This document shows positions 1-9,469 of a DNA stretch of 64,000 nucleotides, piece after piece. Under the pieces are notes generated by a model, which saw only the letters and a program-made list of their open reading frames with translations, was not told where the DNA came from and did not search any database. Where the stretch lies: positions 4,960,001-5,024,000 of the forward strand of contig NZ_AP022587.1 of NCBI RefSeq assembly GCF_010731715.1. Reading direction: 5' to 3'. Position numbers and translations under genes: made by a program. Positions within the stretch are counted from its first letter, which is position 1. Every line of letters begins with the position of its first letter. The DNA comes from Mycobacterium stomatepiae. Lineage in GTDB: Bacteria > Actinomycetota > Actinomycetes > Mycobacteriales > Mycobacteriaceae.

Positions 1-643
1 GCAGCAACATGCAGATCACGTGCGCGATCTCGGTGGGGGTGCCGACCCGCCGCATCGGGATGTCCTTGAGAACAAGAGCTTCGCGCGCCGACCCGACGGG
101 GCTGCGCTCGCGGTACATCTCGGTCTCGATCGGCCCCGGGGCCACCGCGTTCACGGTGATGCCCGACGACGCAAGCTCGCCGGCCCAAATCCGGGTCGCG
201 GTCTCCAATGCGCCCTTCGTAGCGGCATAGGGAGTGCGCTCGTCGACGCCGGTCGTCGTGAGGCTGCTGAGGTTGACAATGCGGCCCCACCCCGCCTCGA
301 CCATGCCGGGCAACACGGCCTGCACCACCTGCACCGCGGTGCGCACATTCATGTCGTAGGTGAGAAATAGGTCGTCCAGGTCGATCGACCCGATGTGGCC
401 GAACCGGGCCAGGCCGACGTTGTTGACCACGGCGTCGACCCGGCCCTCCGCGACGATCGAGTCGAGGGCCGCCGCGGTCGCCTCCCGGTCGCTCAGGTCG
501 ACCGCGACGAACCGGCCCGGAAAATCTGGCGGCGCGCTGCGCGCCAGTCCAATCACCTCGTAGCCGTCGGCGGCGAGGCGGTCTACGACCGCGCGGCCGA
601 TCCCCTTTTACGCCCCGGTGACGAGCACTCGCCGCTTCGACAT
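1..643 (-). pseudogene. Short-chain dehydrogenase/reductase, interrupted by in-frame stop and cut by window edge
   Basis: Reading leftward from ATG 643-641, the frame gives a classical SDR: an N-terminal TGA-x-KGIG cofactor loop, VDAVVNNVG (the NNAG-type motif), a catalytic Tyr-Lys in PYAATKG, and VAPGPIETEM. Codon 12 (608-610) is TAA and falls inside the glycine-rich NAD(P) loop, between TGA and KGIG. No other stop is seen to the window edge and the rest of the fold motifs are intact, so the lesion is recent or a base-call error. The 3' end lies outside the window. Substrate unknown. It is an SDR by family; loss of function is inferred, because initiation downstream of the loop would remove the cofactor site. 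Confidence 0.75.
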
Positions 644-721
644 CGCCTTCCTCTTTCGCGCTCGCGGATGCGACCGATCAGGGGAACGCCGAAATGCCCG
701 GGTTTCATGCCGTGCGTTCGA

Positions 722-1798
722 TCACCCGGGCAGGTAAAGGCCCTTGCCGGTGACCAATGGCAGGTCGAGAGTCGTGACGATCCCCGGCGCGGCGGCCACC
801 ACTGCCGGGATCGCGTTGACCACCCGCATCGCGGTGGCCACCAGACCGGCGTGGTTGTGATCCCCATTGGGGCTGCCCAGGCAGACGTCCATCCCGTAGG
901 ACGGCTCGCCGGTGATCTCGATGCGGTACGAACCGCCCTCCTGGGCCGGCTGCGGCCACTCCGGGCACAGGTCTTCGCGCAACCGGGTGACGTGCTCCAG
1001 GACGATCGCGGGCTTGCCGTCGACGATCCCGAACACCTCGAAGCGCAGCGCCGCGGCGGTGCCCTTGGCAATGTGACCCGACGCGATCTCGAAGTCCTCG
1101 GGTGCGGGAATCCGGACGTACTCCTGCGTGACGGCATCGAGCGTGATGCCCAGGCCCGCGGCAATCTGGCGGATCACCGATCCCCAGGCCAGGCTCAACA
1201 CACCGGGCTGCAGCAGCATCGGGATGTCGTCCATCGGCCTGCCAAAGCCCATCACGTCGAACATGACCGCGGCGCTGTCGTAGGTCGCGTAGTCGACGAT
1301 CTCCATGCACCGAATCTGCTGGATGCTCTGACAGGTGCCGGCCAGCGCCAGGGGAAGGAGGTCGTTGGCGAATCCCGGATCGATACCGTTGACGTAGACG
1401 CTCGAATTGCCTTCTCGTGCAGCATCTTCGATTGGCTTGATGAGCTCTTCCGGGATGACCTGCCACGGGTACTGCAGGAAGACCGGGCCGCTGCCGACGA
1501 CGTTGATGCCGGCCGCCAGCACGCGCCGGTAGTCCTCGAGCGCCTCGGGCAGCCGGTTGTCGGCCAGTGCGTTGTATACCGCGCACTGGGGCCGGGTGGC
1601 CAGCACGGCATCGAGGTCGGTGGTGGCCAGCACACCGGTCGAATCCGCAAGTCCGGCAAGCTCTGCCGCGTCTTTGCCGGCCTTGGAGTCTGAGGACACC
1701 CAGACCCCGGTGAGCTCGAATTCGGGATTGGTGATAAGCGCTCTCAGTGCGTGAATACCGACATTGCCGGTGCCCAGTTGAACGACGGGGATGGGCAT
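722..1798 (-). CDS. Dihydrodipicolinate-reductase-like NAD(P)-dependent dehydrogenase (Rv0926c-like)
   Basis: A 358-residue protein that starts with a Rossmann strand and glycine motif, VVQLGTGNVGIHALRAL, as in the DapB N-terminal family and 2,4-diaminopentanoate dehydrogenase-like proteins. Length and order (followed by an SDR, then pstS on the other strand) match M. tuberculosis Rv0926c. It is almost certainly a cytosolic nucleotide-dependent oxidoreductase; substrate unknown. It lies 25 bp downstream of the next SDR on the same strand, so the two probably form one transcript. True DapB is much shorter and carries its own substrate motif, so lysine biosynthesis should not be inferred. Confidence 0.75.
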   Translation of the reverse strand: MPIPVVQLGTGNVGIHALRALITNPEFELTGVWVSSDSKAGKDAAELAGLADSTGVLATTDLDAVLATRPQCAVYNALADNRLPEALEDYRRVLAAGINVVGSGPVFLQYPWQVIPEELIKPIEDAAREGNSSVYVNGIDPGFANDLLPLALAGTCQSIQQIRCMEIVDYATYDSAAVMFDVMGFGRPMDDIPMLLQPGVLSLAWGSVIRQIAAGLGITLDAVTQEYVRIPAPEDFEIASGHIAKGTAAALRFEVFGIVDGKPAIVLEHVTRLREDLCPEWPQPAQEGGSYRIEITGEPSYGMDVCLGSPNGDHNHAGLVATAMRVVNAIPAVVAAAPGIVTTLDLPLVTGKGLYLPG

Positions 1799-1823
1799 GA
1801 CTGGCTCCTTAGTGGTGGGGAGA

Positions 1824-2615
1824 TCACAGGTCCGGGACCGGGATGTCGAGGTTGGGGAAGGTGAGGCCTCCGTCGACCTCCAGGGTCTTGCCGGTCAGGA
1901 AGTTGCCGGCCGGCGACGCCAAATATACTGCTGCAGCGGCAATGCCGACCGGGCCGCCGAGCCGGCGCATGGGTGTCACCTTCTCCATCGGCTTGCGCAG
2001 ATCCTCGTTGGAGGCCACCACGTCGAGTGCGGAGGTCAGGATCGAGCCGGGTGCGATCGCGTTGACCCTGATGCGTGGGCACAGGTCCAGCGCCGCCGAC
2101 CGGGTGTAGTGAGACAGCGCGGCCTTGGCGGTGGCGTAGGCCGCGAAGCCCCGCCCGGCCAGCCGGCCCATGGTCGAGGTGATGTTAATGATGCTGCCTT
2201 CACCCGAGTGCTCGAGCATCAACGGCACCGAGGCCAGGGTGAGCGCGTGTGCGGTGGCGACGTTGAACGTGAATGCGTCCCTGAGGTCCTTCACCGACGT
2301 GGTGAGCAGCGTGTTGGGCATGGTGCCACCGACGTTGTTGACGACGATGTCCAGCCGCCCGAAGGCTTCGACGGCCTGGCCGGCCAGCGCTGCGGTGGCA
2401 TCGGGATGAGCCAGGTCGGCGGTGACGGTGTGGGCTTTGCGGCCCACCGCGCGGACCTGTTCGGCGACGGCCTCTAGTTCGGATTCCGTGCGCGAGGAGA
2501 CGAGGACATCAGCGCCGGCTTCGGCGAACGCCACCGCTATGGCCGCCCCGAGACCACGGCCGCCACCAGTGATGACGGCGACTTTATCGTCGAGACGGAA
2601 CCTGTCAAGGATCAT
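1824..2615 (-). CDS. Short-chain dehydrogenase/reductase (Rv0927c-like)
   Basis: A 263-residue SDR. It shows the cofactor loop [19 protein letters not shown], a catalytic Ser region IINITSTMG, the YATAKAAL Tyr-Lys pair, and a C-terminal [11 protein letters not shown] typical of FabG-like enzymes. The ATG at 2615 is preferred over an upstream in-frame start at 2657 because AGAGAGG sits just before it and the protein then matches the 263-residue Rv0927c. A KstR-like palindrome lies about 70 bp upstream, suggesting a role in sterol or lipid catabolism. It leads the two-gene unit with the reductase-like gene downstream. The exact substrate cannot be read from sequence. Confidence 0.85.
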   Translation of the reverse strand: MILDRFRLDDKVAVITGGGRGLGAAIAVAFAEAGADVLVSSRTESELEAVAEQVRAVGRKAHTVTADLAHPDATAALAGQAVEAFGRLDIVVNNVGGTMPNTLLTTSVKDLRDAFTFNVATAHALTLASVPLMLEHSGEGSIINITSTMGRLAGRGFAAYATAKAALSHYTRSAALDLCPRIRVNAIAPGSILTSALDVVASNEDLRKPMEKVTPMRRLGGPVGIAAAAVYLASPAGNFLTGKTLEVDGGLTFPNLDIPVPDL

Positions 2616-2685
2616 TACGGCCTCTCTTCGTTGAGCTGTCGGCCGAAACGGAAGCAAGACTGACCGTCTCGGATCGCGGTATTTC

Positions 2686-2699
2686 TGGAACAGGTTCTA
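2686..2699. promoter_or_regulatory. KstR-type operator TGGAACAGGTTCTA
   Basis: The 14-mer fits the published KstR consensus TnnAACnnGTTnnA exactly. It lies in the 238-bp gap between the leftward SDR and rightward pstS, about 70 bp from the SDR start. It shares the 13-mer GTTCTAGTTTGGC with the operator-flanking sequence near 21315. Binding is inferred from the motif only. Confidence 0.65.
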
Positions 2700-2853
2700 G
2701 TTTGGCATACGGTAGTGGCGACGTGGCGTCCGCATACCGCATGGCCGCTGCCGGTGCCAATCGCGGCGGCAATTGCAAACGCGCGCGATGGCCTGCGACG
2801 ATGGCTGACGAATTCGCCCAACACCGTCTCGTTCGTACCGTCGAAGGATTGAA

Positions 2854-3963
2854 TTGAGAATCAACCGATTTGGCGCCACCCTCTGCATTCTGGCCGCTGC
2901 ACTGGTGTTGTCGGGGTGTGGCGATGACGACAACGCAATCGGTGAAAAGACGGCGACACCGCCACCGCCGGTGCGGGTAGTCTGCGGCGGCAAGCCGAAG
3001 CTCAAGACAAGTGGGTCCACCGCCCAAGCGAATGCGATGACGCGGTTCGTCAAGGCGTACGAGCAGGCGTGCCCGGGTCACACGGTGAACTACACACCCA
3101 ATGGTTCGGGCGCGGGAATCAGCGAATTCACCGGCAATCAAACCGATTTCGCCGGTACGGACTCGACTTTGACGCCCGGCGAGCACGACGCCGCGCAGCG
3201 GCGCTGCGGTTCGCCGGCGTGGCAACTGCCGGTGGTGGTCGGCCCGATCGCGATCACCTACAACGTCGACGGCCTGACGTCGCTGACTCTCGACGGCCAG
3301 ACCGCGGCCAAGATCTTCAACGGCGGCGTCACCAAGTGGAACGACCTCGCGATCCAGGAGCTCAACCCGGGCGTAAGTCTGCCCGCCGAACCGATTCAAG
3401 TCGTGTTCCGCAGTGACGAGTCGGGGACAACGGACAATTTCCAGAAGTATCTCGACGCCGCTTCCAAGGGTGCGTGGGGCAGGGGCGCCGGCAAGAAGTT
3501 CAACGGCGGTGTCGGTGAGGGCGCCAAGGGCAACGACGGGACCAGCGCGGCCGCCAAGGCCAACGACGGGTCGATCTCTTACAACGAGTGGTCGTTTGCG
3601 CAGGCGCAACGCCTGGGCACGGCCAAGATCGTCACGTCGGCGGGTCCGGACCCGGTGGCGATCAGCGCCGACTCGGTGGGCAAGACGATCGCAGGCGCCC
3701 CGATCGTCGGGCAGGGCAACGACTTGGCTCTCGACACGGTTTCGTTCTATCGCCCCAAACAGCCTGCCGCGTACCCGATAGTGTTGGCGACATATGAGGT
3801 GGTGTGCTCGAAGTATCCCGATCCCGAAGTCGGCGCGGCGGTGAAGGCGTTCCTGCAGAGCACCATCGGTGCTGGCCAGAATGGCTTGGCGGACAACGGA
3901 TATGTTCGAGTTCCGGATACGTTCATCTTCCGGTTGTCAGTTGCCGTCAATGCGATCTCGTGA
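2854..3963 (+). CDS. pstS: Phosphate-binding lipoprotein PstS, upstream tandem copy
   Basis: A 369-residue periplasmic phosphate-binding protein of the PstS family. It has a short signal peptide with lipobox LSGC (lipid-anchored Cys about residue 22). The ligand-binding signatures are [36 protein letters not shown] and [16 protein letters not shown]. Translation most likely begins at TTG 2854, preceded by GAAGGA; no ATG fits. It is a close paralogue of the next gene, from which it is separated by 187 bp, so the pair looks like a local duplication. In this copy several surface positions differ ([12 protein letters not shown]), so affinity may differ. It delivers phosphate to the PstC/PstA channel encoded downstream. 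Confidence 0.92.
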   Translation: MRINRFGATLCILAAALVLSGCGDDDNAIGEKTATPPPPVRVVCGGKPKLKTSGSTAQANAMTRFVKAYEQACPGHTVNYTPNGSGAGISEFTGNQTDFAGTDSTLTPGEHDAAQRRCGSPAWQLPVVVGPIAITYNVDGLTSLTLDGQTAAKIFNGGVTKWNDLAIQELNPGVSLPAEPIQVVFRSDESGTTDNFQKYLDAASKGAWGRGAGKKFNGGVGEGAKGNDGTSAAAKANDGSISYNEWSFAQAQRLGTAKIVTSAGPDPVAISADSVGKTIAGAPIVGQGNDLALDTVSFYRPKQPAAYPIVLATYEVVCSKYPDPEVGAAVKAFLQSTIGAGQNGLADNGYVRVPDTFIFRLSVAVNAIS

Positions 3964-4047
3964 TTGTAAGCTCTTGGCATCCTGAGGTGGTGAGGGGGGT
4001 CGCATCATCGCGCCGAAAGGCGATGGGAGGGACAAATTTCGTCGAAA

Positions 4048-4076
4048 GTTAACCTGTTCTTACTGTAGCTTCACGG
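4048..4076 (+). promoter_or_regulatory. Candidate phosphate-regulon box (T-rich near-direct repeats)
   Basis: Between the two pstS genes, half-sites TTAAC, TTACT and TTCAC begin at about 4049, 4060 and 4070. This roughly 10-11 bp periodicity resembles Pho-box or RegX3-type sites. It lies about 80 bp before the second pstS start, and M. tuberculosis pst genes are known to respond to SenX3-RegX3. Assignment is speculative. Confidence 0.3.
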
Positions 4077-4150
4077 TCGCAAGGATGACGGTTGGTTTTG
4101 TAAGCTGCGGCTAGGGCTGCGGCGTTCAATCGTAAAGGTGAGGAACTGAT

Positions 4151-5266
4151 TTGAAACTCAACCGGTTTGGCGGCTTGGTCGGGGTGCTGGCAGCTGGAAC
4201 GTTCGTTATGTCGGGATGTGGCAGCGACAACAATGCGACCGGAGGTAGCACGACGACGGTGGCGCCGTCGAGCAAAGTGACCTGCGGTGGCACCAAGACG
4301 CTGAAGGCAAGCGGTTCGACGGCGCAGGCGAACGCGATGACGCGTTTCGTCAAGGCTTTCGAGCAGGCTTGCCCGGGTCAGACTTTGAACTACACACCCA
4401 ACGGCTCGGGCGCCGGAATCCACGAATTCACCGGTGGCCAAACCGATTTCGGCGGATCGGACTCTCCGCTGGGTCACGATGAGTACGCGGCCGCCCAAAC
4501 ACGCTGCGGCGGTGCGCCGGCGTGGAACTTGCCCACGGTGTTCGGCCCGATCGCGGTCACCTTCAACATCAACGGGGTGACTTCGCTAAGCCTCGACGGT
4601 CCGACCCTGGCGAAGATCTTCAACGGTGGCATCACCGCGTGGAACGACCCCGCGATCCAAGCCATCAACTCCGGTGCGACTTTGCCGGGCGAGCCGATTC
4701 ACGTCGTATTCCGCAGCGACGAGTCAGGCACGACGGACAACTTCCAGAAGTATCTCGATGCGGCTTCTAACGGCGGATGGGGCAAGGGCGCCGGCAAGAA
4801 GTTCAACGGCGGTGTCGGCGAGGGCGCCAAGGGCAACGACGGCACCAGCGCGGCCGTCAAGAGCACCGAGGGGTCCATCACCTACAACGAATGGTCGTTC
4901 GCCCAGGCGCAACACCTGAACATGGTCAAGGTCGTCACGTCGGCGGGTCCGGATCCGGTCGCGATCACCAGCGACACGGTGGGCAAGACGATCTCCGGAG
5001 CCTCGATCGTCGGGCAGGGCAACGACCTGGTCCTCGACACGATTTCGTTCTACCGGCCGAAACAGGCGGGCGCTTACCCGATCGTGCTGGCGACGTATGA
5101 GGTTGTCTGCTCGAAGTACCCCGATTCGCAGGTCGGCTCGGCGGTGAAGGCATTCCTGCAGAGCACCATCGGTCCCGGACAAAATGGCTTGGGGGACAAC
5201 GGATACATCCCCATTCCGGATGCGTTCGGGTCGAGGTTGTCGGCTGCGGTCAACGCGATCTCGTGA
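4151..5266 (+). CDS. pstS3: Phosphate-binding lipoprotein PstS3
   Basis: A 371-residue lipoprotein whose first residues (MKLNRFG) and overall sequence match PstS3 (Rv0928, about 370 residues). The signal peptide ends in MSGC. Conserved phosphate-binding segments are [35 protein letters not shown] and [13 protein letters not shown]. The start is TTG 4151, preceded by GAGGAA. It binds inorganic phosphate outside the membrane and passes it to the PstC/PstA permease encoded immediately downstream. A candidate phosphate-control box lies upstream. PstS3 is the better orthologue match; the preceding gene appears to be the extra copy. Confidence 0.95.
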   Translation: MKLNRFGGLVGVLAAGTFVMSGCGSDNNATGGSTTTVAPSSKVTCGGTKTLKASGSTAQANAMTRFVKAFEQACPGQTLNYTPNGSGAGIHEFTGGQTDFGGSDSPLGHDEYAAAQTRCGGAPAWNLPTVFGPIAVTFNINGVTSLSLDGPTLAKIFNGGITAWNDPAIQAINSGATLPGEPIHVVFRSDESGTTDNFQKYLDAASNGGWGKGAGKKFNGGVGEGAKGNDGTSAAVKSTEGSITYNEWSFAQAQHLNMVKVVTSAGPDPVAITSDTVGKTISGASIVGQGNDLVLDTISFYRPKQAGAYPIVLATYEVVCSKYPDSQVGSAVKAFLQSTIGPGQNGLGDNGYIPIPDAFGSRLSAAVNAIS

Positions 5267-5296
5267 CATGAGGTTGTGGTGTCCGAAGGATCGCGC

Positions 5297-6289
5297 GTGA
5301 GTCTGTCCGAGACAAAGCCTGCACCGGGTGCGACAAAGCCCGCTCTGAAGGCGATTAACCCGCGCGCGGTGCGGCGGGGCGATCGAATATTCTCCTCGGT
5401 CGCAACCGCCGCCGGATCCACGATTGTGATCGCGATCGCGTTGATTGCGGTATTTCTGCTGATTCGGGCCGCCCCGTCGCTGCGGGCAAACCACGCGAAC
5501 TTCGTTACCAGTAACGAATTCGACACCGGCGGCGCCGAGAAGCTGGCCTTCGGTATCCACGACTTGCTGATGGTCACGTTGCTGAGTTCGATCAGCGCAC
5601 TGGTGTTGGCCGTGCCGGTCGCGGTCGGGATCGCGGTGTTCCTCACCCAATATGCCCCGGCCCGGCTGGCTCGCCCATTCGCCGCGATGGTCGATCTACT
5701 GGCCGCGGTCCCGTCGATCATCTTCGGCCTGTGGGGCATCTTCGTGCTGGCGCCCAACCTGGAGCCGGTGGCCCAGTTTCTGAATCGCAACCTGGGGTGG
5801 ATCTTTCTGTTCAAGCAAGGCAACGTGTCGCTGGCCGGCGGTGGCACCATCTTCACCGCCGGGATCGTGCTGTCGGTGATGATCCTGCCGATCATCACCT
5901 CGGTGGCGCGCGAAGCGTTTCGCCAGACCCCGCGGATTCAGATGGAGGCGGCCCAGGCGCTCGGCGCCACTCGGTGGGAGGTGGTGCGGATGACCGTGTT
6001 GCCGTACGGGCGCAGCGGTGTGGTCGCCGCCTCGATGCTGGGATTGGGCCGCGCTCTGGGCGAAACGGTTGCGGTGCTGATCATCTTGCGGGCGGCGGCG
6101 CGCCCGGGTAATTGGTCGCTGTTCGACGGCGGCTATACATTCGCCTCGAAAATCGCCTCCGCGGCATCCGAATTCAGCGAACCGTTGCCGACCGGGGCGT
6201 ATATCTCGGCGGGATTCGCCTTGTTTGTGATCACGTTCTTGGTCAACGCGGCTGCCCGCGCGATCGCGGGCGGGAAGGTCAACGCATGA
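5297..6289 (+). CDS. pstC2: Phosphate ABC transporter permease PstC (PstC2)
   Basis: About 330 residues with six predicted membrane segments. Landmarks are the first helix ending [13 protein letters not shown], the PstC-type [22 protein letters not shown] loop, and the EAA-like coupling segment [27 protein letters not shown] that contacts the ATPase. GTG 5297 is chosen because GAAGGA lies six bases upstream; an in-frame GTG at 5276 has no spaced ribosome site. It forms the channel with PstA. Its stop overlaps the pstA start. In M. tuberculosis it is Rv0929. No ATPase gene lies in this window. Confidence 0.92.
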   Translation: MSLSETKPAPGATKPALKAINPRAVRRGDRIFSSVATAAGSTIVIAIALIAVFLLIRAAPSLRANHANFVTSNEFDTGGAEKLAFGIHDLLMVTLLSSISALVLAVPVAVGIAVFLTQYAPARLARPFAAMVDLLAAVPSIIFGLWGIFVLAPNLEPVAQFLNRNLGWIFLFKQGNVSLAGGGTIFTAGIVLSVMILPIITSVAREAFRQTPRIQMEAAQALGATRWEVVRMTVLPYGRSGVVAASMLGLGRALGETVAVLIILRAAARPGNWSLFDGGYTFASKIASAASEFSEPLPTGAYISAGFALFVITFLVNAAARAIAGGKVNA

Positions 6290-7209
6290 GTGTCGAAGCA
6301 TTGCGAGGGCCACTCAAAGTCTCGGTGGTCCAACAGCTCAGCTGGCGGCGCAGGATCACCAACCACATCGCGACAGGCCTTTTCTTCGCGTCCTTCGGTG
6401 TCGCCCTGGTACCGCTCGTCTGGGTGCTGTGGGTGGTGATCGACCGCGGTGGCTATGCGGTCACCCGGCCAAGCTGGTGGACGCATTCGCTGCGCGGAGT
6501 ACTGCCCGAGGAGTTCGCCGGCGGTGTCTATCACGCGCTGTACGGCACGCTGATGCAAGCCGGCGTGGCTTCCGCGCTGGCCGTGCCGCTGGGCTTGATG
6601 ACGGCGGTGTTCCTGGTGGAATACGGCTCGGGACGGCTGGCCCGGGTCACCACGTTCATGGTCGATGTGCTCGCCGGGGTTCCCTCTATCGTGGCGGCGT
6701 TGTTCATTTTCAGCCTGTGGATCGCCACTTTGGGGTTCCAGCAGAGTGCCTTCGCCGTGGCGCTGGCGCTGGTCCTGCTGATGCTGCCGGTCGTGGTGCG
6801 CTCTACCGAGGAGATGCTGCGGCTGGTGCCCGACGAACTGCGCGAGGCCAGTTACGCGTTGGGCGTTCCCAAGTGGAAAACGATTGTGCGGATTGTCTTT
6901 CCGATCGCGATGCCGGGCATCATATCGGGCGTGCTGCTGTCCCTCGCGCGCGTGATCGGCGAAACCGCGCCGGTGCTGGTCCTGGTCGGGTACAGCCGCT
7001 CCATCAACCTCGACATCTTCCACGGCAACATGGCCTCGCTGCCGCTGCTGATCTACACCGAACTCACCAACCCGGAACATGCGGGATTTCTGCGGGTCTG
7101 GGGCGCCGCGCTGACCTTGATCATCATCGTCGCGGCCATCAATCTGATGGCCGCGGCCTCCCGTTTCCTGAACAGCCGCCCGCGTGGGGAGCGTTTCACC
7201 CGGGCGTGA
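6286..7209 (+). CDS. pstA1: Phosphate ABC transporter permease PstA (PstA1)
   Basis: A 307-residue inner-membrane permease. Translation starts at ATG 6286, which overlaps the pstC stop as ATGA, so synthesis is coupled. It has the PstA signatures [20 protein letters not shown] and the EAA-type loop [28 protein letters not shown], followed by [11 protein letters not shown]. With PstC it makes the transmembrane pore for phosphate. It corresponds to Rv0930 (308 residues). In M. tuberculosis this gene is followed by pknD, pstS2, pstB and a second pst set; here the next gene is mku, 15 bp away and convergent. Confidence 0.93.
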   Translation: MSVEALRGPLKVSVVQQLSWRRRITNHIATGLFFASFGVALVPLVWVLWVVIDRGGYAVTRPSWWTHSLRGVLPEEFAGGVYHALYGTLMQAGVASALAVPLGLMTAVFLVEYGSGRLARVTTFMVDVLAGVPSIVAALFIFSLWIATLGFQQSAFAVALALVLLMLPVVVRSTEEMLRLVPDELREASYALGVPKWKTIVRIVFPIAMPGIISGVLLSLARVIGETAPVLVLVGYSRSINLDIFHGNMASLPLLIYTELTNPEHAGFLRVWGAALTLIIIVAAINLMAAASRFLNSRPRGERFTRA

Positions 7210-7224
7210 AGCTCATGTCCATGG

Positions 7225-8130
7225 TCAGGATCGTGACGCGGCTTTCGCGGGAGACTTCTTGGCCGACGCCTTCTTTGCCGCGGCCTTCTTGGCGGGTGCC
7301 TTCTTGGTGGCGGTCTTCTTCGCCGGTGCCTTTCCGTCGCCGGAGCGCGCCTTCACGCTGGCCTCCAGCTTGGCGAGCAAGTCGGAGACATCTTCGGTCT
7401 CGTCCAGCTCTTTCGGCTTCTCCTCGGCGGTAAACGCTTCTCCACCTTCGAGTTTCGCATCAACGAGCTCCTGCAGCTGCTCCTGATAGGTGTCGTGATA
7501 GCGGTCTGGGTTGAAGTCCTCGGCCATCGACTCCACCACCTGCCCAGCCATCTTCAGCTCCGCGGGCTTGATCTCGACCTTCTTGTCCAGCACTGGGAAG
7601 TCGGGGTCGCGGATCTCGTCCGGCCACAACAAGGTGTGCACCACCATTACGTCACTCTTGCCAAAGTCCGTGACCCGCAACGCCGCAAGCCGGGTCTTGT
7701 TGCGCAGCGTGAAATGAACGATGGCCATCCGGTCGGTCTCAGCGAGCGTCTTGGCCAGCAGGACATACGATTTGGACGACTTCGAGTCCGGCTCCAGGAA
7801 ATAGCTGCGATCGAACATCATCGGGTCGACGTCGCTGGCAGGGACGAACTCCAGTACTTCGATTTCGCGACTGCGTTCTTCGGGCAGGGTGGAGATGTCG
7901 TCGTCGGTGATCACTACCATCTGCCCGTCGTCGGATTCGTAGGCGCGGGCGATGTCCCGATATTCGACGACCTCGCCGTCGAGCTCGCACACCCGCTGGT
8001 AGCGAATGCGGCCGTTGTCCTTGGCATGCACCTGATGGAACTTGATGTCGTGGTCTTCGGTGGCGCTTTACACCTTGACCGGCACGTTGACGAGCCCGAA
8101 CGCAATCGAACCCTTCCAGATGGAGCGCAT
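7225..8130 (-). pseudogene. mku: NHEJ DNA end-binding protein Ku (mku), nonsense codon at residue 21
   Basis: From ATG 8130 the frame encodes the Ku start MRSIWKGSIAFGLVNVPVKV, then TAA at 8068-8070, then SATEDHDIKFHQVHAKDNGRIRYQRVC, which is normal Ku sequence (VKVYSATEDHDI in the family). A tyrosine TAC thus reads as TAA. The remaining 280 residues are open and include the Ku beta-barrel and a long Lys/Ala-rich DNA-binding tail (KKTATKKAPAKKAAAKK). Total coding length is 301 codons, longer than the 273-residue Rv0937c. Reinitiation at GTG 8031 would delete 33 N-terminal residues including the first strand. Ku binds double-strand ends and recruits LigD, whose gene here is also damaged. A sequencing error remains possible. 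Confidence 0.85.
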
Positions 8131-8285
8131 GGTGTCAGTATGCCCATACCATCGCCGGCAAAACAGCCCGACGGGCCCGTGAGCTGCGATTGAGCGGTTT
8201 ACAGCCGCATCGTCGGTGCAGCATAATTCGGGTGGTGCAGCGCTGGTTCCGCCGCGAACGAACAGCGAAACCCGTTGACGGTCAA

Positions 8286-9359
8286 TCAAACCAGGGGTGA
8301 GTCCCCGGAATAGTGGCGAACCTGATTGCCGCCGGCGCGTTTGGCTTCGTACATGGCGGCGTCCGACGTCCTGATCAGTTCGTCGATGAGTTCCACGCCC
8401 GCGGCGGCCGGGCCGGTAGCAAGCAAGGCGCTGGAGGTGCCGATGCTCGCCGTGATCTCGAAGGGCAGCGCGGCGACCGCCGCGCACATTCGTTCGGCCA
8501 TCCGCGCGGGGTCGGGCGTGGTTTTGATATCGGCGACGACGAATTCCTCCCCGCCCGCCCGGCCGATCACGGCCGTGGCACGACTGCTCTGCTGCAGCGC
8601 GGCGGCGACGGCGACCAGCGCTCGATCGCCCGCGGCGTGGCCGTGCGTGTCGTTGAGCTGTTTGAATTCGTCGAGATCGATGACCGCGACCACCAGATAG
8701 CAGCCCGGTGTGTTGCGATGAACCCTGATCAATTCGTACGCGGAGTTGTTGAAGGAGCGCCGGTTGTGCAGGCCGGTGAGGGGATCGCGGCCGGAGCTCT
8801 GCAGATCGGTTCGCAGCGTATGCACCAGCGACTGCATACCCAAGGGCACTCCGATGTTGAGGCCTATCACCACGATCAGGGAGGCCGCGGTCAGCGCTGC
8901 GTCTCCGGTGCTCGCGATGATGCGATACGACAGGACCAGTGCGCATGTCGCGGCCACACCGAGGTTGACGAAGACGTAGGGCAGGGCGTGGAAGTAGGCG
9001 ATGTAACCACCCAGTGCCGCGAAAGTCGTGCATCCCATCAAGCCCACGTAGGGGCTCGACAGGGATAGCAGCGCCGCCGCGATGCCCGCCATTGCGACGA
9101 TCAGCCAGCTGTTCGACTGGCGTCGGGTCGGCCAGCGCTTCAACCGCAGGGTCGCACCGGCGATTCCGCAGGCCGATGCCACGATGGTCACCCCCCGCGT
9201 CGCGTGATCCGCGGGCCCCGCCGGACTCCAGAGCATGATCAGCGGGAAAGCCGCGAATGACGCGATGAACACGGCCGATATCCTGCGCCACGGTGTCAGA
9301 AGGCCGTGACCGTCCAGGTAGGCACTGATCCAGTCGAACTGGTCTGGCTGCTTTGCCAC
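8286..9359 (-). CDS. Membrane-anchored diguanylate cyclase (GGDEF domain)
   Basis: The N-terminal half holds about six hydrophobic segments (ISAVFIASFAAFPLIMLW, ATCALVLSYRI and others). A GGDEF domain follows: DPLTGLHNRRSF, IDLDEFKQLNDTHGHAAGDRAL, and the active-site signature GRAGGEEF, which is catalytically competent. It should make cyclic di-GMP from GTP at the membrane. No EAL domain or extra sensor is visible. The start is uncertain. GTG 9359 (VAKQPDQFDW) gives the family-like N terminus; GTG 9443 is open in frame but lacks a ribosome site; ATG 9372 follows AGGAGG too closely and is out of frame by one base. The gene interrupts the usual mku-ligD neighbourhood. Confidence 0.85.
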   Translation of the reverse strand: MAKQPDQFDWISAYLDGHGLLTPWRRISAVFIASFAAFPLIMLWSPAGPADHATRGVTIVASACGIAGATLRLKRWPTRRQSNSWLIVAMAGIAAALLSLSSPYVGLMGCTTFAALGGYIAYFHALPYVFVNLGVAATCALVLSYRIIASTGDAALTAASLIVVIGLNIGVPLGMQSLVHTLRTDLQSSGRDPLTGLHNRRSFNNSAYELIRVHRNTPGCYLVVAVIDLDEFKQLNDTHGHAAGDRALVAVAAALQQSSRATAVIGRAGGEEFVVADIKTTPDPARMAERMCAAVAALPFEITASIGTSSALLATGPAAAGVELIDELIRTSDAAMYEAKRAGGNQVRHYSGDSPLV

Positions 9360-9469
9360 GGAACTCGCCCATACCTCCTGGTCGGTAGCGCCGTCGAGCG
9401 CCGTCGAACCAGGGCACGCCCGAACTCGGGCAACCCCGGCCACCGAGGTACTGGGTGAAACTGCCGGGG

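Noticed and set aside
395..1693. Long rightward open frame of 432 codons
   Set aside because: It is antisense to the dihydrodipicolinate-reductase-like and SDR genes, rich in Arg/Gly/Asp, and shows no domain; typical GC-driven shadow frame.
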